In this document: piece by piece, positions 9,023-17,106 of the stretch | Layout: each line of letters begins with the position of its first letter | Numbering within the stretch: the stretch's first letter is position 1 | Assembly: GCF_003627755.1 (NCBI RefSeq) | Contig: NZ_CP032695.1 | Coordinates: 1,984,001 to 2,048,000, forward strand | Direction: 5' to 3' | Length of the DNA: 64,000 nt | DNA from: Rhizobium jaguaris | Lineage (GTDB): Bacteria; Pseudomonadota; Alphaproteobacteria; Rhizobiales; Rhizobiaceae | Translations under genes and position numbers: made by a program | Notes under the pieces: model-generated | The model's database searches: none | The model's input: the letters and a program-made list of their open reading frames with translations, nothing else | Told to the model about the DNA's origin: nothing

Positions 9023-9721
9023 TTAGGCAGTCTTGCCGGCTAGCTCCTTGGCTCTGCCGGGATCTTCGACATGCAGCATTCGATCCTTACCCCGCTGAAC
9101 GTGATCGAAGGCTGCCCTGAATGCAGCCTCGGGATCGCGCGCCTTGAGGGCATCGACAATCTGCCGGTGCTCCAGGTTCGAGCGCTCGAGACCGCCGCCA
9201 TGCAGCAGACCTCTCGCGCGGAAGAGATGCAGTTCCTTGATCAAAGCCGCATAGTCATCAACCAGCCGCTTGTTGCCGGACCCCTGCAAGATCGCCTGAT
9301 GAAACTTCAAGTTGACTGGATAATATTCGTCGAGCGACCCCTGCTCGGCGAACCTGTCCATCGTATCCAACAGCTCGTCCAATTTGGCGAGGTCGGCTTC
9401 ACTCATGCGTGCGGCCGAAAGCCTGGCAGCCAAGCCGAAAAGCGCCGCGCGCACATCGTAGACATCCAGAGCCTCCTCTTCGCTGACGCTGCGCACGAAT
9501 ACGCCGCGGTTGGGGATAAGCTCCAGCAACCCACTCTCTGCAAGCGCTCGGCACGCCTCACGGATCGGCCCGCGGCTCACCTGAAAGCGCGTCGCAAGGG
9601 CGTTCTCGTTCAGCCGCTCTCCACTGGCGAAATGGCCCGACAAAACAAGCTGCTCGATCTCGTGCTTAAGCACGCTCGTCATCGACTGGAAACGGAGGAT
9701 ATCTAGGTCTGGTGTCTTCAT
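9023..9721 (-). CDS. GntR-family regulator (FadR/FCD type)
   Basis: DNA-binding repressor or activator with an N-terminal winged helix (ENALATRFQVSRGPIREACRALAESGLLELIPNRG) and a C-terminal all-helical FCD ligand domain whose DVYDVRAALFGLAARL start and histidine-bearing helices (KFHQAIL, HRQIVDAL) suit metal-dependent binding of an organic acid. I start it at MKTPDLDI (232 residues); an upstream ATG would add 13 residues. It lies upstream of, and on the same strand as, tctCBA and the catabolic genes, so it probably controls them in response to the imported carboxylate. A palindrome lies just upstream. Confidence 0.9.
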   Translation of the reverse strand: MKTPDLDILRFQSMTSVLKHEIEQLVLSGHFASGERLNENALATRFQVSRGPIREACRALAESGLLELIPNRGVFVRSVSEEEALDVYDVRAALFGLAARLSAARMSEADLAKLDELLDTMDRFAEQGSLDEYYPVNLKFHQAILQGSGNKRLVDDYAALIKELHLFRARGLLHGGGLERSNLEHRQIVDALKARDPEAAFRAAFDHVQRGKDRMLHVEDPGRAKELAGKTA

Positions 9722-9745
9722 GGCCGAAGTCGTAAATCGCATTCT

Positions 9746-9772
9746 GTAAATTGTCAACAAATTTCAATTTAC
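9746..9772. promoter_or_regulatory. Candidate GntR operator
   Basis: GTAAATTG (9746-9753) and CAATTTAC (9765-9772) are perfect inverted arms. Inside the left part sits TTGTCAACAA, which resembles the TTGT-N2-ACAA form of FadR-subfamily sites. The site lies 25 bases before the gntR start, between gntR and the divergent chromate transporter, so autoregulation by GntR is likely. Confidence 0.55.
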
Positions 9773-9880
9773 GAAATTGCCGTACCTCCATCGCTTGCTA
9801 AAGGCCGTGGCGGCCAATAAGAACGATGGCGCCCCTATCCTCCATTTGCAGACGCCGCACATATAGAAGGACGCGCCACC

Positions 9881-10429
9881 ATGCGGAATTCGCAAGGTCA
9901 AAGCCCGACTGCTCTCGGACTGTTTCTCATCTTCGCCCGCATCGGCCTCACCAGTTTTGGTGGCGGATTAAGCGGCTGGTTTCTGCGAGAGTTCGTTCAG
10001 ATGCGGAAATGGATGACGGAAGAAGAGTTTTTCAACGGGCTGGCCATTTCGCAGGCTTTGCCCGGGATCAACATCAAGAACCTGGCCATCTGGATCGGCT
10101 ATCGCATGCTCGGCCGCAAGGGCGCCGTTGCCGGTTTTCTCGGGATCATCGTCCCACCCGGGATCGTCATCGTCCTGCTCGGGACTTTGTTCGCCTCACT
10201 GATGCGGTTCGATGTAACCCATCTGCTTCTCGAAGGAGCAGCTGCCGCGGCTGTGGGATTATCACTGTCGATGGGATTGACGGCAGCTTGGCGCGTTCCG
10301 CGCGAGGTCATGCCGATTGCCCTGATGATCGCCACTTTCGTTGCAATCGGCATCCTCCATTGGCCCCTGATTTGGACTGTGCTGGGTGCCGGATCGGTCA
10401 GCGTCGCCCTCTCCTATTTCAATGTCTGA
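9881..10429 (+). CDS. Chromate transporter, first single-domain half
   Basis: Single CHR-domain membrane protein of 182 residues. It has the family motif FGGGLSGWFLREFV near residues 26-39, QALPGINIKNLAIWIGYR for the conserved PG-N segment, and five to six hydrophobic segments. CHR proteins export chromate (or act on sulfate-like anions), and short forms are made as adjacent pairs that together equal one long ChrA. The partner follows directly. A GAAGGA ribosome binding site precedes the ATG. Confidence 0.88.
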   Translation: MRNSQGQSPTALGLFLIFARIGLTSFGGGLSGWFLREFVQMRKWMTEEEFFNGLAISQALPGINIKNLAIWIGYRMLGRKGAVAGFLGIIVPPGIVIVLLGTLFASLMRFDVTHLLLEGAAAAAVGLSLSMGLTAAWRVPREVMPIALMIATFVAIGILHWPLIWTVLGAGSVSVALSYFNV

Positions 10430-10442
10430 GGACGACGGACCG

Positions 10443-10973
10443 ATGTCAAATCCGCTTTGGGATCTGCTGACCGTCTTTGCACCAATTTCCATCGTGACGA
10501 TCGGCGGCGGGCAAAGCGCCATCGCCGACATCCATCGTCAGGTCGTCGACGTCCACCACTGGATGACGCAAGCCGAATTCGTCAACGCCTTCGCCATTTC
10601 GCGGATGACCCCAGGGCCAGGCTCATTGTTGGCGACGTTAATCGGCTGGCAGGTCGCAGGCTTCTGGGGCGCCGTCGTCGCAACACTCGCCCTGTTTGGG
10701 CCTACCGCCTTCCTGATTTACGGCGTGGCTCATGTCTGGTCGCGTTTCCAGGGCGCGCGCTGGCAGATCGCCCTGGAAACCGGCCTCAGGCCGATCGCCG
10801 CCGGCATGATCCTGGCCGCAACCTATATTCTCTTCAACGCGATGGATGGGGGGTGGGTGGCTGAAGGTGTCGCGCTCGCGTCCACTGCGGTTCTCATGTT
10901 AACACGCATCAATCCCCTGCTCTTGCTGGCGTGCGGCGCCGGCATTTTTGTAAGCCTGCATGGAATTGTGTGA
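10443..10973 (+). CDS. Chromate transporter, second single-domain half
   Basis: Second CHR-domain protein, 176 residues from MSNPLWDLL, with the motifs TIGGGQSAIADIHRQVV and ISRMTPGPGSLLATLIGWQ and five to six hydrophobic segments. An alternative ATG at 10422 would overlap the previous gene by eight bases. I prefer 10443 because GAGGA precedes it and homologues begin this way. With the preceding gene it forms a heterodimeric short-chain chromate transporter, with the two halves in inverted membrane orientation in this family. Confidence 0.87.
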   Translation: MSNPLWDLLTVFAPISIVTIGGGQSAIADIHRQVVDVHHWMTQAEFVNAFAISRMTPGPGSLLATLIGWQVAGFWGAVVATLALFGPTAFLIYGVAHVWSRFQGARWQIALETGLRPIAAGMILAATYILFNAMDGGWVAEGVALASTAVLMLTRINPLLLLACGAGIFVSLHGIV

Positions 10974-10996
10974 GACGGACAACACATTGTCCGTCA

Positions 10997-11030
10997 AGCG
11001 CCCGCCTCCCGGCGGGCGCTCTCTTCTTCT
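10997..11030 (+). terminator. Intrinsic terminator after the chromate transporter genes
   Basis: AGCGCCCGCC and GGCGGGCGCT form a perfect 10-bp GC-rich stem with a TCCC loop, followed by the pyrimidine-rich CTCTTCTTCT. It sits between convergent genes, just after the second CHR gene. Confidence 0.75.
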
Positions 11031-11038
11031 GAGAATAG

Positions 11039-12013
11039 TTATGCCTTGAAGAAGGCAAGCAGGTCGGCATTGATGGCGTCTGCATGGGTGGTGGCCATGC
11101 CGTGCGGGAAGCCCTTATAGACTTTCAATGTCGCGTTCTTGAGCAACTTGGAAGACAGAAGCGCTGAATCTGCGATCGGCACGATCTGGTCGTCATCGCC
11201 GTGCATCACCAGCACCGGCACATCGATCTTCTTCAGATCCTCGGTGAAATCGGTTTCCGAGAAGGCCTTGATGCAGTCGTAGTGAGCCTTGGCGCCGCCC
11301 ATCATGCCCTGACGCCACCAGTTATCGATGATGCCCTCCGAGACAGTCGCACCCGGACGATTGAAGCCGTAGAATGGGCCGGCGGGAACATCGTGGAAGA
11401 ACTGGGCGCGGTTGGCCGCAAGCGCTGCACGGAAACCGTCGAACACTTCGATCGGCAGACCACCAGGATTCTTCTCGGACTTGACCATAATCGGAGGAAC
11501 CGCACCGATCAGTACCGCCTTGGAAACCCGGCCGTTACCGCCGTGCTTGGCCACATAGCGGGCAACTTCACCGCCGCCGGTCGAATGGCCGACGTGAATG
11601 GCACCCTTCAGGTCGAGGTGAGCGGCGAGTTCTGCGACGTCAGCGGCGTAGGTATCCATTTCATTGCCGGCCGCCGTCTGGCTCGAGCGGCCGTGACCGC
11701 GGCGGTCATGGGCGATGACGCGGTAGCCCTGGTTCAGGAAAAACAGCATCTGCGCATCCCAGTCGTCGGCACTCAGCGGCCAGCCGTGATGGAAGACGAT
11801 CGGCTGACCTGTACCCCAGTCCTTGTAGAAGATCTGCGTTCCGTCCTTGGTCGTAATCGTGCTGCTGCTCATAGTGTCCTTACCTTTCGAAGATTGCTTT
11901 GCGGGAGAGGCTTGTGTGGTTTGAGCGAAGGGCATAACGGCGGCCGTGGCGGCCAGGCCGAGTCCGGCCGTCATGACACCTCGGCGGGTAACTTGATTGA
12001 TCGACTGGCTCAT
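11039..12013 (-). CDS. Tat-exported alpha/beta hydrolase (non-haem chloroperoxidase-like)
   Basis: Alpha/beta hydrolase of the cofactor-free chloroperoxidase/esterase group. The mature part has [12 protein letters not shown] (oxyanion region), GHSTGG with the nucleophile Ser144, an acid in [13 protein letters not shown] and a histidine in GFPHGM. The first 45 residues are a twin-arginine signal ([22 protein letters not shown]), so the folded enzyme goes to the periplasm, unlike many cytosolic relatives that begin at the equivalent of residue 48. I start it at MSQSINQ, 324 residues. It faces a MarR regulator across three palindromes, which suggests induction by an organic or oxidant signal. 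The halogenating activity of this family is usually a side reaction of perhydrolysis, so an esterase role is as likely. Confidence 0.9.
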   Translation of the reverse strand: MSQSINQVTRRGVMTAGLGLAATAAVMPFAQTTQASPAKQSSKGKDTMSSSTITTKDGTQIFYKDWGTGQPIVFHHGWPLSADDWDAQMLFFLNQGYRVIAHDRRGHGRSSQTAAGNEMDTYAADVAELAAHLDLKGAIHVGHSTGGGEVARYVAKHGGNGRVSKAVLIGAVPPIMVKSEKNPGGLPIEVFDGFRAALAANRAQFFHDVPAGPFYGFNRPGATVSEGIIDNWWRQGMMGGAKAHYDCIKAFSETDFTEDLKKIDVPVLVMHGDDDQIVPIADSALLSSKLLKNATLKVYKGFPHGMATTHADAINADLLAFFKA

Positions 12014-12033
12014 TTCAATCTCCATTAATTTCA

Positions 12034-12112
12034 TATCGCGATATTTGTTATCGCGATATATATACGTTTAAGGCCATTTCAAATTGTTGTCTATAAAAAA
12101 ATTATCGCGATA
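12034..12112. promoter_or_regulatory. Three TATCGCGATA palindromes, probable MarR operators
   Basis: The perfect 10-bp palindrome TATCGCGATA occurs at 12034-12043, 12049-12058 and 12103-12112; the first extends to 12 bp (ATATCGCGATAT, 12033-12044). The first two centres are 15 bases apart, the third 54 bases further. All lie in the divergent promoter between the exported hydrolase and the MarR gene, where a MarR dimer would repress both. A degenerate half site (TCGTGATA) follows at about 12119. Confidence 0.8.
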
Positions 12113-12161
12113 TCATTTTTCGTGATAGATAAAGGAGGCGCGTGTCAATTGGAAGACATCC

Positions 12162-12602
12162 ATGTCCGAACCTAAGCCCGTCCCGTTGGACAATCAGCTT
12201 TGCTTTTCGCTCTATGCTGCAAGCATCGCCATCAATCGCACATACAAGCCGATGCTGGATGCGATGGGCATCACCTATCCGCAATATCTCGTTCTATGTA
12301 CATTGGGCGAGAACGATGGGCTGACGGTCGGCGCAATTGCGGATCGGCTCGCACTGGAATCAAGTACGATCACACCCCCGGTGCAGCGGCTGGAACAAGC
12401 CGGCCACGTCGAGCGCAGACGCAGCAAGATCGACGAGCGCCAGGTCCATGTGTGGCTTACCGCGACCGGTCGCGCTCTGTTCAGCCGAAGCAGCTGCCTC
12501 GGCGAGACCTTGGTGGAGCGGTCGGGCATGACGCCTGAGCAATTCGAAGCGTTGAACCAGAACGTCCGGGAGCTGCGCAAGGTGCTCGGAGGAGATCGAT
12601 AG
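12162..12602 (+). CDS. MarR-family regulator (OhrR-like)
   Basis: Winged-helix dimeric regulator of 146 residues, close in layout to OhrR. The N-terminal segment DNQLCFSLYAASIAINRTYKP has a cysteine at about residue 13, the position of the peroxide-sensing Cys in OhrR proteins. Then come YPQYLVLCTLGEND, the recognition region ALESSTITPPVQRLEQAGHVERRRS and the wing DERQVHVWLT. It probably represses the divergent exported hydrolase and itself through the three palindromes between them, and may sense an oxidised organic compound; the inducer is inferred. Confidence 0.88.
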   Translation: MSEPKPVPLDNQLCFSLYAASIAINRTYKPMLDAMGITYPQYLVLCTLGENDGLTVGAIADRLALESSTITPPVQRLEQAGHVERRRSKIDERQVHVWLTATGRALFSRSSCLGETLVERSGMTPEQFEALNQNVRELRKVLGGDR

Positions 12603-12649
12603 CCGGAGTCTAGGGAAACACTCGGCCTACTTGCCATCGAGCGGCGTAC

Positions 12650-13141
12650 TCAATGCCCACTCAGGGACTGCGCGAGTTGCAGATGATTCTGCAGCGTCGG
12701 CAAAGCTTTCGCCGCAAGTTCAGGGACCTGCCTGTTGCCTTCGCTGGCCTTCTGCTTGAACTCGGCAATGGCCTTCTCATGTTCCGTCACCATGAAGCTT
12801 ACGAACTCCTTGTCGAAGTCGGAACCGGTCAAATGCTGGAGCTTATCGAGCTCTTGTTGTGCCTCCCCCGCAACCCCGCCGGAAACATTGACTTCGAGAG
12901 CTGCCGCAAGAGCGGTCGCCTCGTCCTTCGCTTTGCGGTGATCGGTGACCAAGGTCTGCCCGAACGAGCGCACGCCATCGCTCCTGCCTTTTTGAGCAGC
13001 CAACTGACCGAGTGTGATTTCCGCGTTGTCGCCTTTGATCGCATCGCTCAGGAATTGCTTATCGCTTATTGCCAATGCCGACGAAGCCACCAGACATCCG
13101 GCTATTATTGTCGCAGTCGCAAGTATTATTTTGCTTTTCAT
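12650..13141 (-). CDS. DUF4142 family exported protein
   Basis: Exported 163-residue protein with a Sec signal peptide (MKSKIILATATIIAGCLVASSALA) followed by a helical, ferritin-like DUF4142 domain. Landmarks are DKQFLSDAIKGDNAEITLGQLAAQK, a central VRSFGQTLVTDHRKA and EKAIAEFKQKA near the end. DUF4142 proteins are common in Rhizobiales and are linked to envelope or oxidative stress, but no reaction is established. It stands alone with its own upstream region. Confidence 0.87.
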   Translation of the reverse strand: MKSKIILATATIIAGCLVASSALAISDKQFLSDAIKGDNAEITLGQLAAQKGRSDGVRSFGQTLVTDHRKAKDEATALAAALEVNVSGGVAGEAQQELDKLQHLTGSDFDKEFVSFMVTEHEKAIAEFKQKASEGNRQVPELAAKALPTLQNHLQLAQSLSGH

Positions 13142-13479
13142 CGCTACACCTCGTGCTTGAACGATCCGGCGTCATTCCAGTTAAAAGATCCAAATTTCGA
13201 GTTTGACGTCGGCGGGGATAATCGCCGTGAACCCCTGTCCCAACGACACGTCTTGTCGTGTCGCTCGTGGCCTTCTCCCGCTTTGGCGATAACCGTGTGG
13301 GAAGGGACATTGTTCCTGCGTTTTTTGTCGGGATCATCTTCAACGGAAGATAACCGCGAGCAGCCGGCATAAACGGCGATACGCGGAGGCCGCCGATCCC
13401 GACCTTCCGGAACATTTGGCCGACAAGGCAGTTGAAATCCTAGATCGTCCGAGGGACAAGAAGCGGAGAACGGAACCGG
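13142..13479. other. Gap between DUF4142 and small membrane protein
   Basis: No convincing complete gene. A plus-strand frame ending at the TGA at 13503-13505 reads as plausible protein over its last 35 codons (DPDLPEHLADKAVEILDRP and a basic tail) but has no ATG, so it may be a decayed or alternatively started gene, or chance. The left part should contain the DUF4142 promoter. Confidence 0.4.
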
Positions 13480-13650
13480 ATGAGCAAGCGGCAGAACCCG
13501 GATGACACCAACAAGCATCCACCGACTTTCTCCGCGGAGGACGTCCGTCAGGGTGAAATCATTTTGTGGCGGCGCTGGCAGCGGTGGGTATTTATTGCCG
13601 GTCTGGTCGGCATCGTGCTGTTGGCGCTTCTCCTGGCACTGAAACTTTGA
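13480..13650 (+). CDS. Small single-span membrane protein
   Basis: A 56-residue open frame not long enough for usual cut-offs. A charged N-terminal half (MSKRQNPDDTNKHPPTFSAE), the RQGEIILWRRWQRW segment and one hydrophobic helix (VFIAGLVGIVLLALLLALKL) ending at the C terminus give a tail-anchored layout typical of short Rhizobiales membrane proteins. The role is unknown. A GCGGAG element lies about 11 bases before the ATG. Confidence 0.65.
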   Translation: MSKRQNPDDTNKHPPTFSAEDVRQGEIILWRRWQRWVFIAGLVGIVLLALLLALKL

Positions 13651-13773
13651 CCGCGTGCGACAGCAGCGCATCGGGTGCGGCTGCGTGCTGTGTTCAGGGA
13701 CAATATCGCAGTCAAGTCGCCGGTTGTCGCCACCAACGGTGCTATCGGCGAAGGATTGGGGTAATATGCTTCG

Positions 13774-14547
13774 ATGATCAGCGGCGTACTTCTGGATCTC
13801 GCGGGCGTCATTTATGATGGCGAAGACCTTATAGCCGGCGCAACAGCAGCCGTTGCCCGCTTGCATGAAGCAGGCCTTCCCATCCGCTTCGTCAGCAACA
13901 CGACGCGCTCAAACAAGCAGGCGATTCTGAACCGGCTTGAGAGATTCGGACTTTCCGTAGCGAGCAACGAACTCTTCACCCCCGCGCAGGCCGCCCGCGA
14001 TTGGCTTGGCCGCAACGAGCGATCACCCCACCTCCTGGTCCACCCTGATCTGGCGCCGGATTTCCACGATCTGGCGGGCGGCAAAGGCAAGGCTCTCGTC
14101 GTTGGCGATGCCGGCGAGGTTTTCGACTACCGAACCCTGAACGCTGCATTTCGACAATTGATCGAGGGCGCGAACTTCCTGGCGCTCGCACCGAATCGGA
14201 CGTTCAAGGATGCGGATGGGAAGCTCAGCCTCGATGCAGGCGCTTTCGTCGCAGCGTTGGAGTTCGCAAGTCAAAGACGCGCTATTGTCCTGGGCAAGCC
14301 GTCGCCCGAATTCTTCCTGTCCGCGCTTGCCAGCATGCATTGTCCGAAAACGGAAGCTGTTATGGTGGGTGATGATGCCGAAACCGATGTTGCAGGGGCC
14401 TTGCGAGCCGGACTTTCCCACGCTTTGCTGGTCCGTACGGGCAAGTACCGTCGCGGCGATGAGAAGCGTTTCAGATCTCAGCCGACAGCCACGGTCAACG
14501 ATATTTCCGCCGCTGTCGATTGGATCGTGGCGACGCGCAGTGTCTAG
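13774..14547 (+). CDS. HAD-IIA family phosphatase (LHPP/TIGR01458-like)
   Basis: HAD superfamily hydrolase with a subclass IIA cap, 257 residues. Motif I reads LLDLAGVIYD: Asp8 is the nucleophile, and the usual second aspartate is Ala10. The phospholysine/phosphohistidine phosphatase branch (LHPP) likewise has a small residue there (DISG), so this fits the family rather than a loss. Motif II is the FVSNTTRS threonine region, motif III is around LGKPSPEFF (Lys), and motif IV is MVGDDAETDVAGALRAG. The likely role is removal of phosphate from a small molecule or phosphoamino acid; the substrate is not determinable. It is monocistronic. Confidence 0.87.
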   Translation: MISGVLLDLAGVIYDGEDLIAGATAAVARLHEAGLPIRFVSNTTRSNKQAILNRLERFGLSVASNELFTPAQAARDWLGRNERSPHLLVHPDLAPDFHDLAGGKGKALVVGDAGEVFDYRTLNAAFRQLIEGANFLALAPNRTFKDADGKLSLDAGAFVAALEFASQRRAIVLGKPSPEFFLSALASMHCPKTEAVMVGDDAETDVAGALRAGLSHALLVRTGKYRRGDEKRFRSQPTATVNDISAAVDWIVATRSV

Positions 14548-14594
14548 CCGAGTGCCGGAAATGATTGTGCCGCGAACGTCGAGGTGCTTCCGAC

Positions 14595-14840
14595 CTACAT
14601 CGCCGGTACGAATTTCCAAAACACGCCCTCGAAGCGTTCCGGATAATACTTGAATTCGCACTCGAAGCGCCGGCCATAGGCTTCGGCGTTATCGAGGGCG
14701 ATCTTGCTGACCGGGTTCATGCCGGTCCCCGGCGCAAACCAATCTTCAAGCAGATCTTCGGGCACATAGGCCCCGATGCGGAGCGGAAGCTTCGTCAGTA
14801 CGTCGTTCATCTCTTCGGGAGGCATTGTTTCGGGAGCCAT
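14595..14840 (-). CDS. Small hypothetical protein
   Basis: An 81-residue protein that I do not recognise. I start it at MAPETMPPEEMNDV, which has a GGAGAAG ribosome binding site; a TTG four codons upstream is less likely. The core (KLPLRIGAYVPEDLLEDWFAPGTG, then ALDNAEAYGRRFECEFKYYPE) is acidic and aromatic-rich and looks like a folded cytosolic domain. No membrane segment or signal peptide is present. Confidence 0.65.
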   Translation of the reverse strand: MAPETMPPEEMNDVLTKLPLRIGAYVPEDLLEDWFAPGTGMNPVSKIALDNAEAYGRRFECEFKYYPERFEGVFWKFVPAM

Positions 14841-14965
14841 TGTCTTCTCCAACTTGTAACACTGCTGATATCGGGCATCGCGGACCGGAGAGATTAGCTT
14901 CGTTCGGCGACGACGGGATACCTATACCCACCAATAGGGAGCTCCGCCCGGGCGGAGCTGTCTGC

Positions 14966-15283
14966 TCAATTTGCAGTATAACGCGTTGTCCGCGAAGATC
15001 CCGAAGTCGGCTGCCGCATCGCCTTGCGAGGCGCCAACACCGCCGGCATATCTGCCTCCAGGCACGCAGCAACAAAAGCCTCGCGCGCGATGATCGAGGG
15101 GATCGCGCCATTCAATGCTCCGCAGCATGTCTTGACTGCGCGGTCATACGGCTCTCCATTCCGGAGGGGCCACTCATTTTCGAGGAAATCCAGCGCATCG
15201 TATGCGCCGCCGAAGCTCCGTTCCAGACCGCACTGCAATCGAATAGTGACAGGCCGCATCCAGGGAGCGTTGTTGATCCGCAT
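14966..15283 (-). CDS. DUF982 family protein
   Basis: A 105-residue protein with the DUF982 pattern: W-x-x-PVTIRL at the start, a conserved aspartate-leucine-leucine helix (AYDALDFLENEWP), the YDRAVKTCCGALNG helix and the AREAFVAACLEADM end. DUF982 is almost confined to Rhizobiales, where it occurs in many copies per genome. The function is unknown. I start it at MRINNAPW, leaving out 11 upstream codons. The 297 bases upstream (15284-15580) hold no gene I can support. Confidence 0.82.
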   Translation of the reverse strand: MRINNAPWMRPVTIRLQCGLERSFGGAYDALDFLENEWPLRNGEPYDRAVKTCCGALNGAIPSIIAREAFVAACLEADMPAVLAPRKAMRQPTSGSSRTTRYTAN

Positions 15284-15580
15284 TTTCCTCCTCCTTTCGA
15301 AGGCTGTTCGAATCACCCTGAGTTAAGGATATTCCCTCGTCCCCTTCATGTTCAAGGGGCGGCCGGTGGCATTCCGAAGTCGATGTCTCCCCTTCAAACA
15401 AGCCCAGATAATCTTCCGTCCATGTGCCGTTGATAAAGATCCCCTGGTGAATGCTCAATTTCGCAGTCTTCGCCGAAACCAACGCATGCCATATGCGGCA
15501 TGCTGCTGACGTTTCACTTGAGGGCGTCATGATGGGTCGGCAAGCAGGCGCAGGCCTGTTTGCCGACCGTGGCGATTCGA

Positions 15581-16981
15581 CTATCGTGCCGATCGCGGCG
15601 CTATGTTCCCCAGCAACGGACCCAGGCCTTCAGCAATCGTCAGATGGACGATAACGGCGTCGCGAAGTTTCCAGTAAGGCAGGCCCGCCAACATAGCGGT
15701 CTGGACCGCAGCCATGACCTCGCCGGCCTCCGAGCCGATCATGGTAAAGCCCAGAATGCGGTCATCTTCGGCGCTGACCAGCACTTTCATGAAGCCCTCG
15801 GTTTCCTCTGTCGCTTGCGTGCGCAGAACATTGCTCATCGGCAGCGTTGCCATGCGCACAGCAATACCTTGCCGCTGCGCCTCGCCCTCACTCAGTCCAA
15901 CACGAGCAAGTGGCGGGTCGGTGAACATGACATAGGGAACCAGCCGGTCGTCCGCCCTGCGGTTGCCGCCCGCCATATTGTCCCTGACGATCCGATAATC
16001 GTCGACGGAAACATGGGTGAATTGCGGGCTGCCGGCACATTCACCGATCGCCCAGACATCGGCCGCAGTCGTCTCCAACCTCTCGGTGACGCGAATGAAA
16101 CCGCGAGCGTTCAGCTCAATGCCAGCTTGTTCCAAGCCGATATCCGCCGTGTTGGGAACACGCCCGACAGCAACAAGAAGGTCGCTGCCCTCGATCCTCT
16201 GTTCACCGGCAGACGAGCGCACTGTCACGCTCACCTCATCGCCGGAAAGGCCGCGAACATTGATCGGTTCGACGCCGAGCAGCACCTCTATGCCCTCACT
16301 CGTCAGAATACGCAGCATTTCCTCGGCGACATCGGCGTCTTCACGGGCCATCAGTCGGGAGCCGGGTTCGATGATCGTGACACGGCTGCCGAAACGCCGG
16401 TAGGCCTGGGCCATTTCAATACCGACATAACCGCCGCCGAGCACCAGAAGATGCGCCGGCACATAGTCGAGTTCCAGCGCTTCGATATGGGTGAGAGCAC
16501 GGGCGGCTTCGATACCGGGAATGTTCGGGATAGCCGCATGCGAACCGACATTGACGACCACCTCATTGCCGGTCAGCAAGCGCGTGCCGCCGTCATTCAG
16601 CGCCACCTCGATGGTTTTGGGAGCGACGAAACGCCCGCTTCCCATGATCAGCTCGGCGCCACTGGTCTTGTAGGCGTTCAGGTGAAAGGCAATCTCGCGA
16701 TCGACCATTTCCTGTTTGCGTTGGCGAACCCTGGCCATGTCGATCTTGACGGGACCCGTGACCGTGCCGAACGGGGCGGCATTCTGGGCGACGTGCGCAA
16801 CCCTGGCGCTCCAGATCTCGTTCTTGCTTGGCAGGCAGGCGACGGCGGGGCAGGAGCCTCCGACCCAACGCCGCTCGACGACGGCAACCTTCTGCCCTGA
16901 ACGAGCCAAGTGCCAGGCAAGCAACTTACCGCCCTGCCCGCTGCCGAGGATCAGGGTATCGAACTGTTCTGGATTGGACAT
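15581..16981 (-). CDS. Flavin-dependent pyridine nucleotide-disulfide reductase (dihydrolipoamide dehydrogenase-like)
   Basis: FAD enzyme of the class I disulfide reductase family (lipoamide dehydrogenase, glutathione and mercuric reductases), 466 residues. It shows the FAD motif ILGSGQGGKLLAWHLA, the redox disulfide Cys44 and Cys49 in GGSCPAVACLPSK (one spacer variant of the usual GGTC-x4-C), an NAD-binding LVLGGGYVGIEMAQA, the second FAD motif VWAIGECAG, and the C-terminal HLTIAEGL where His and Glu act on the partner subunit's disulfide. It lies 125 bases downstream of a peroxiredoxin on the same strand and may reduce that protein or a small thiol; this pairing is inferred from position. 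Confidence 0.9.
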   Translation of the reverse strand: MSNPEQFDTLILGSGQGGKLLAWHLARSGQKVAVVERRWVGGSCPAVACLPSKNEIWSARVAHVAQNAAPFGTVTGPVKIDMARVRQRKQEMVDREIAFHLNAYKTSGAELIMGSGRFVAPKTIEVALNDGGTRLLTGNEVVVNVGSHAAIPNIPGIEAARALTHIEALELDYVPAHLLVLGGGYVGIEMAQAYRRFGSRVTIIEPGSRLMAREDADVAEEMLRILTSEGIEVLLGVEPINVRGLSGDEVSVTVRSSAGEQRIEGSDLLVAVGRVPNTADIGLEQAGIELNARGFIRVTERLETTAADVWAIGECAGSPQFTHVSVDDYRIVRDNMAGGNRRADDRLVPYVMFTDPPLARVGLSEGEAQRQGIAVRMATLPMSNVLRTQATEETEGFMKVLVSAEDDRILGFTMIGSEAGEVMAAVQTAMLAGLPYWKLRDAVIVHLTIAEGLGPLLGNIAPRSAR

Positions 16982-17106
16982 GGGTTTCCTCCTTCAGGAA
17001 TCATTGACGCTGATGCAATCAGATCGCCACCATCGGCACGATCGAAGTGATGTGAGGCTGCCGCTGACCACCGGGCGCGATGGTTGGGTTATGGGTCTTC
17101 GGGCTG

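Noticed and set aside
13144..13866. A 240-codon minus-strand frame over the DUF4142-HAD gap
   Set aside because: Its product is cysteine and arginine-rich with no family match, and it overlaps the HAD gene and the small membrane gene.
15560..16900. Long plus-strand frame opposite the disulfide reductase
   Set aside because: Antisense shadow without motifs.
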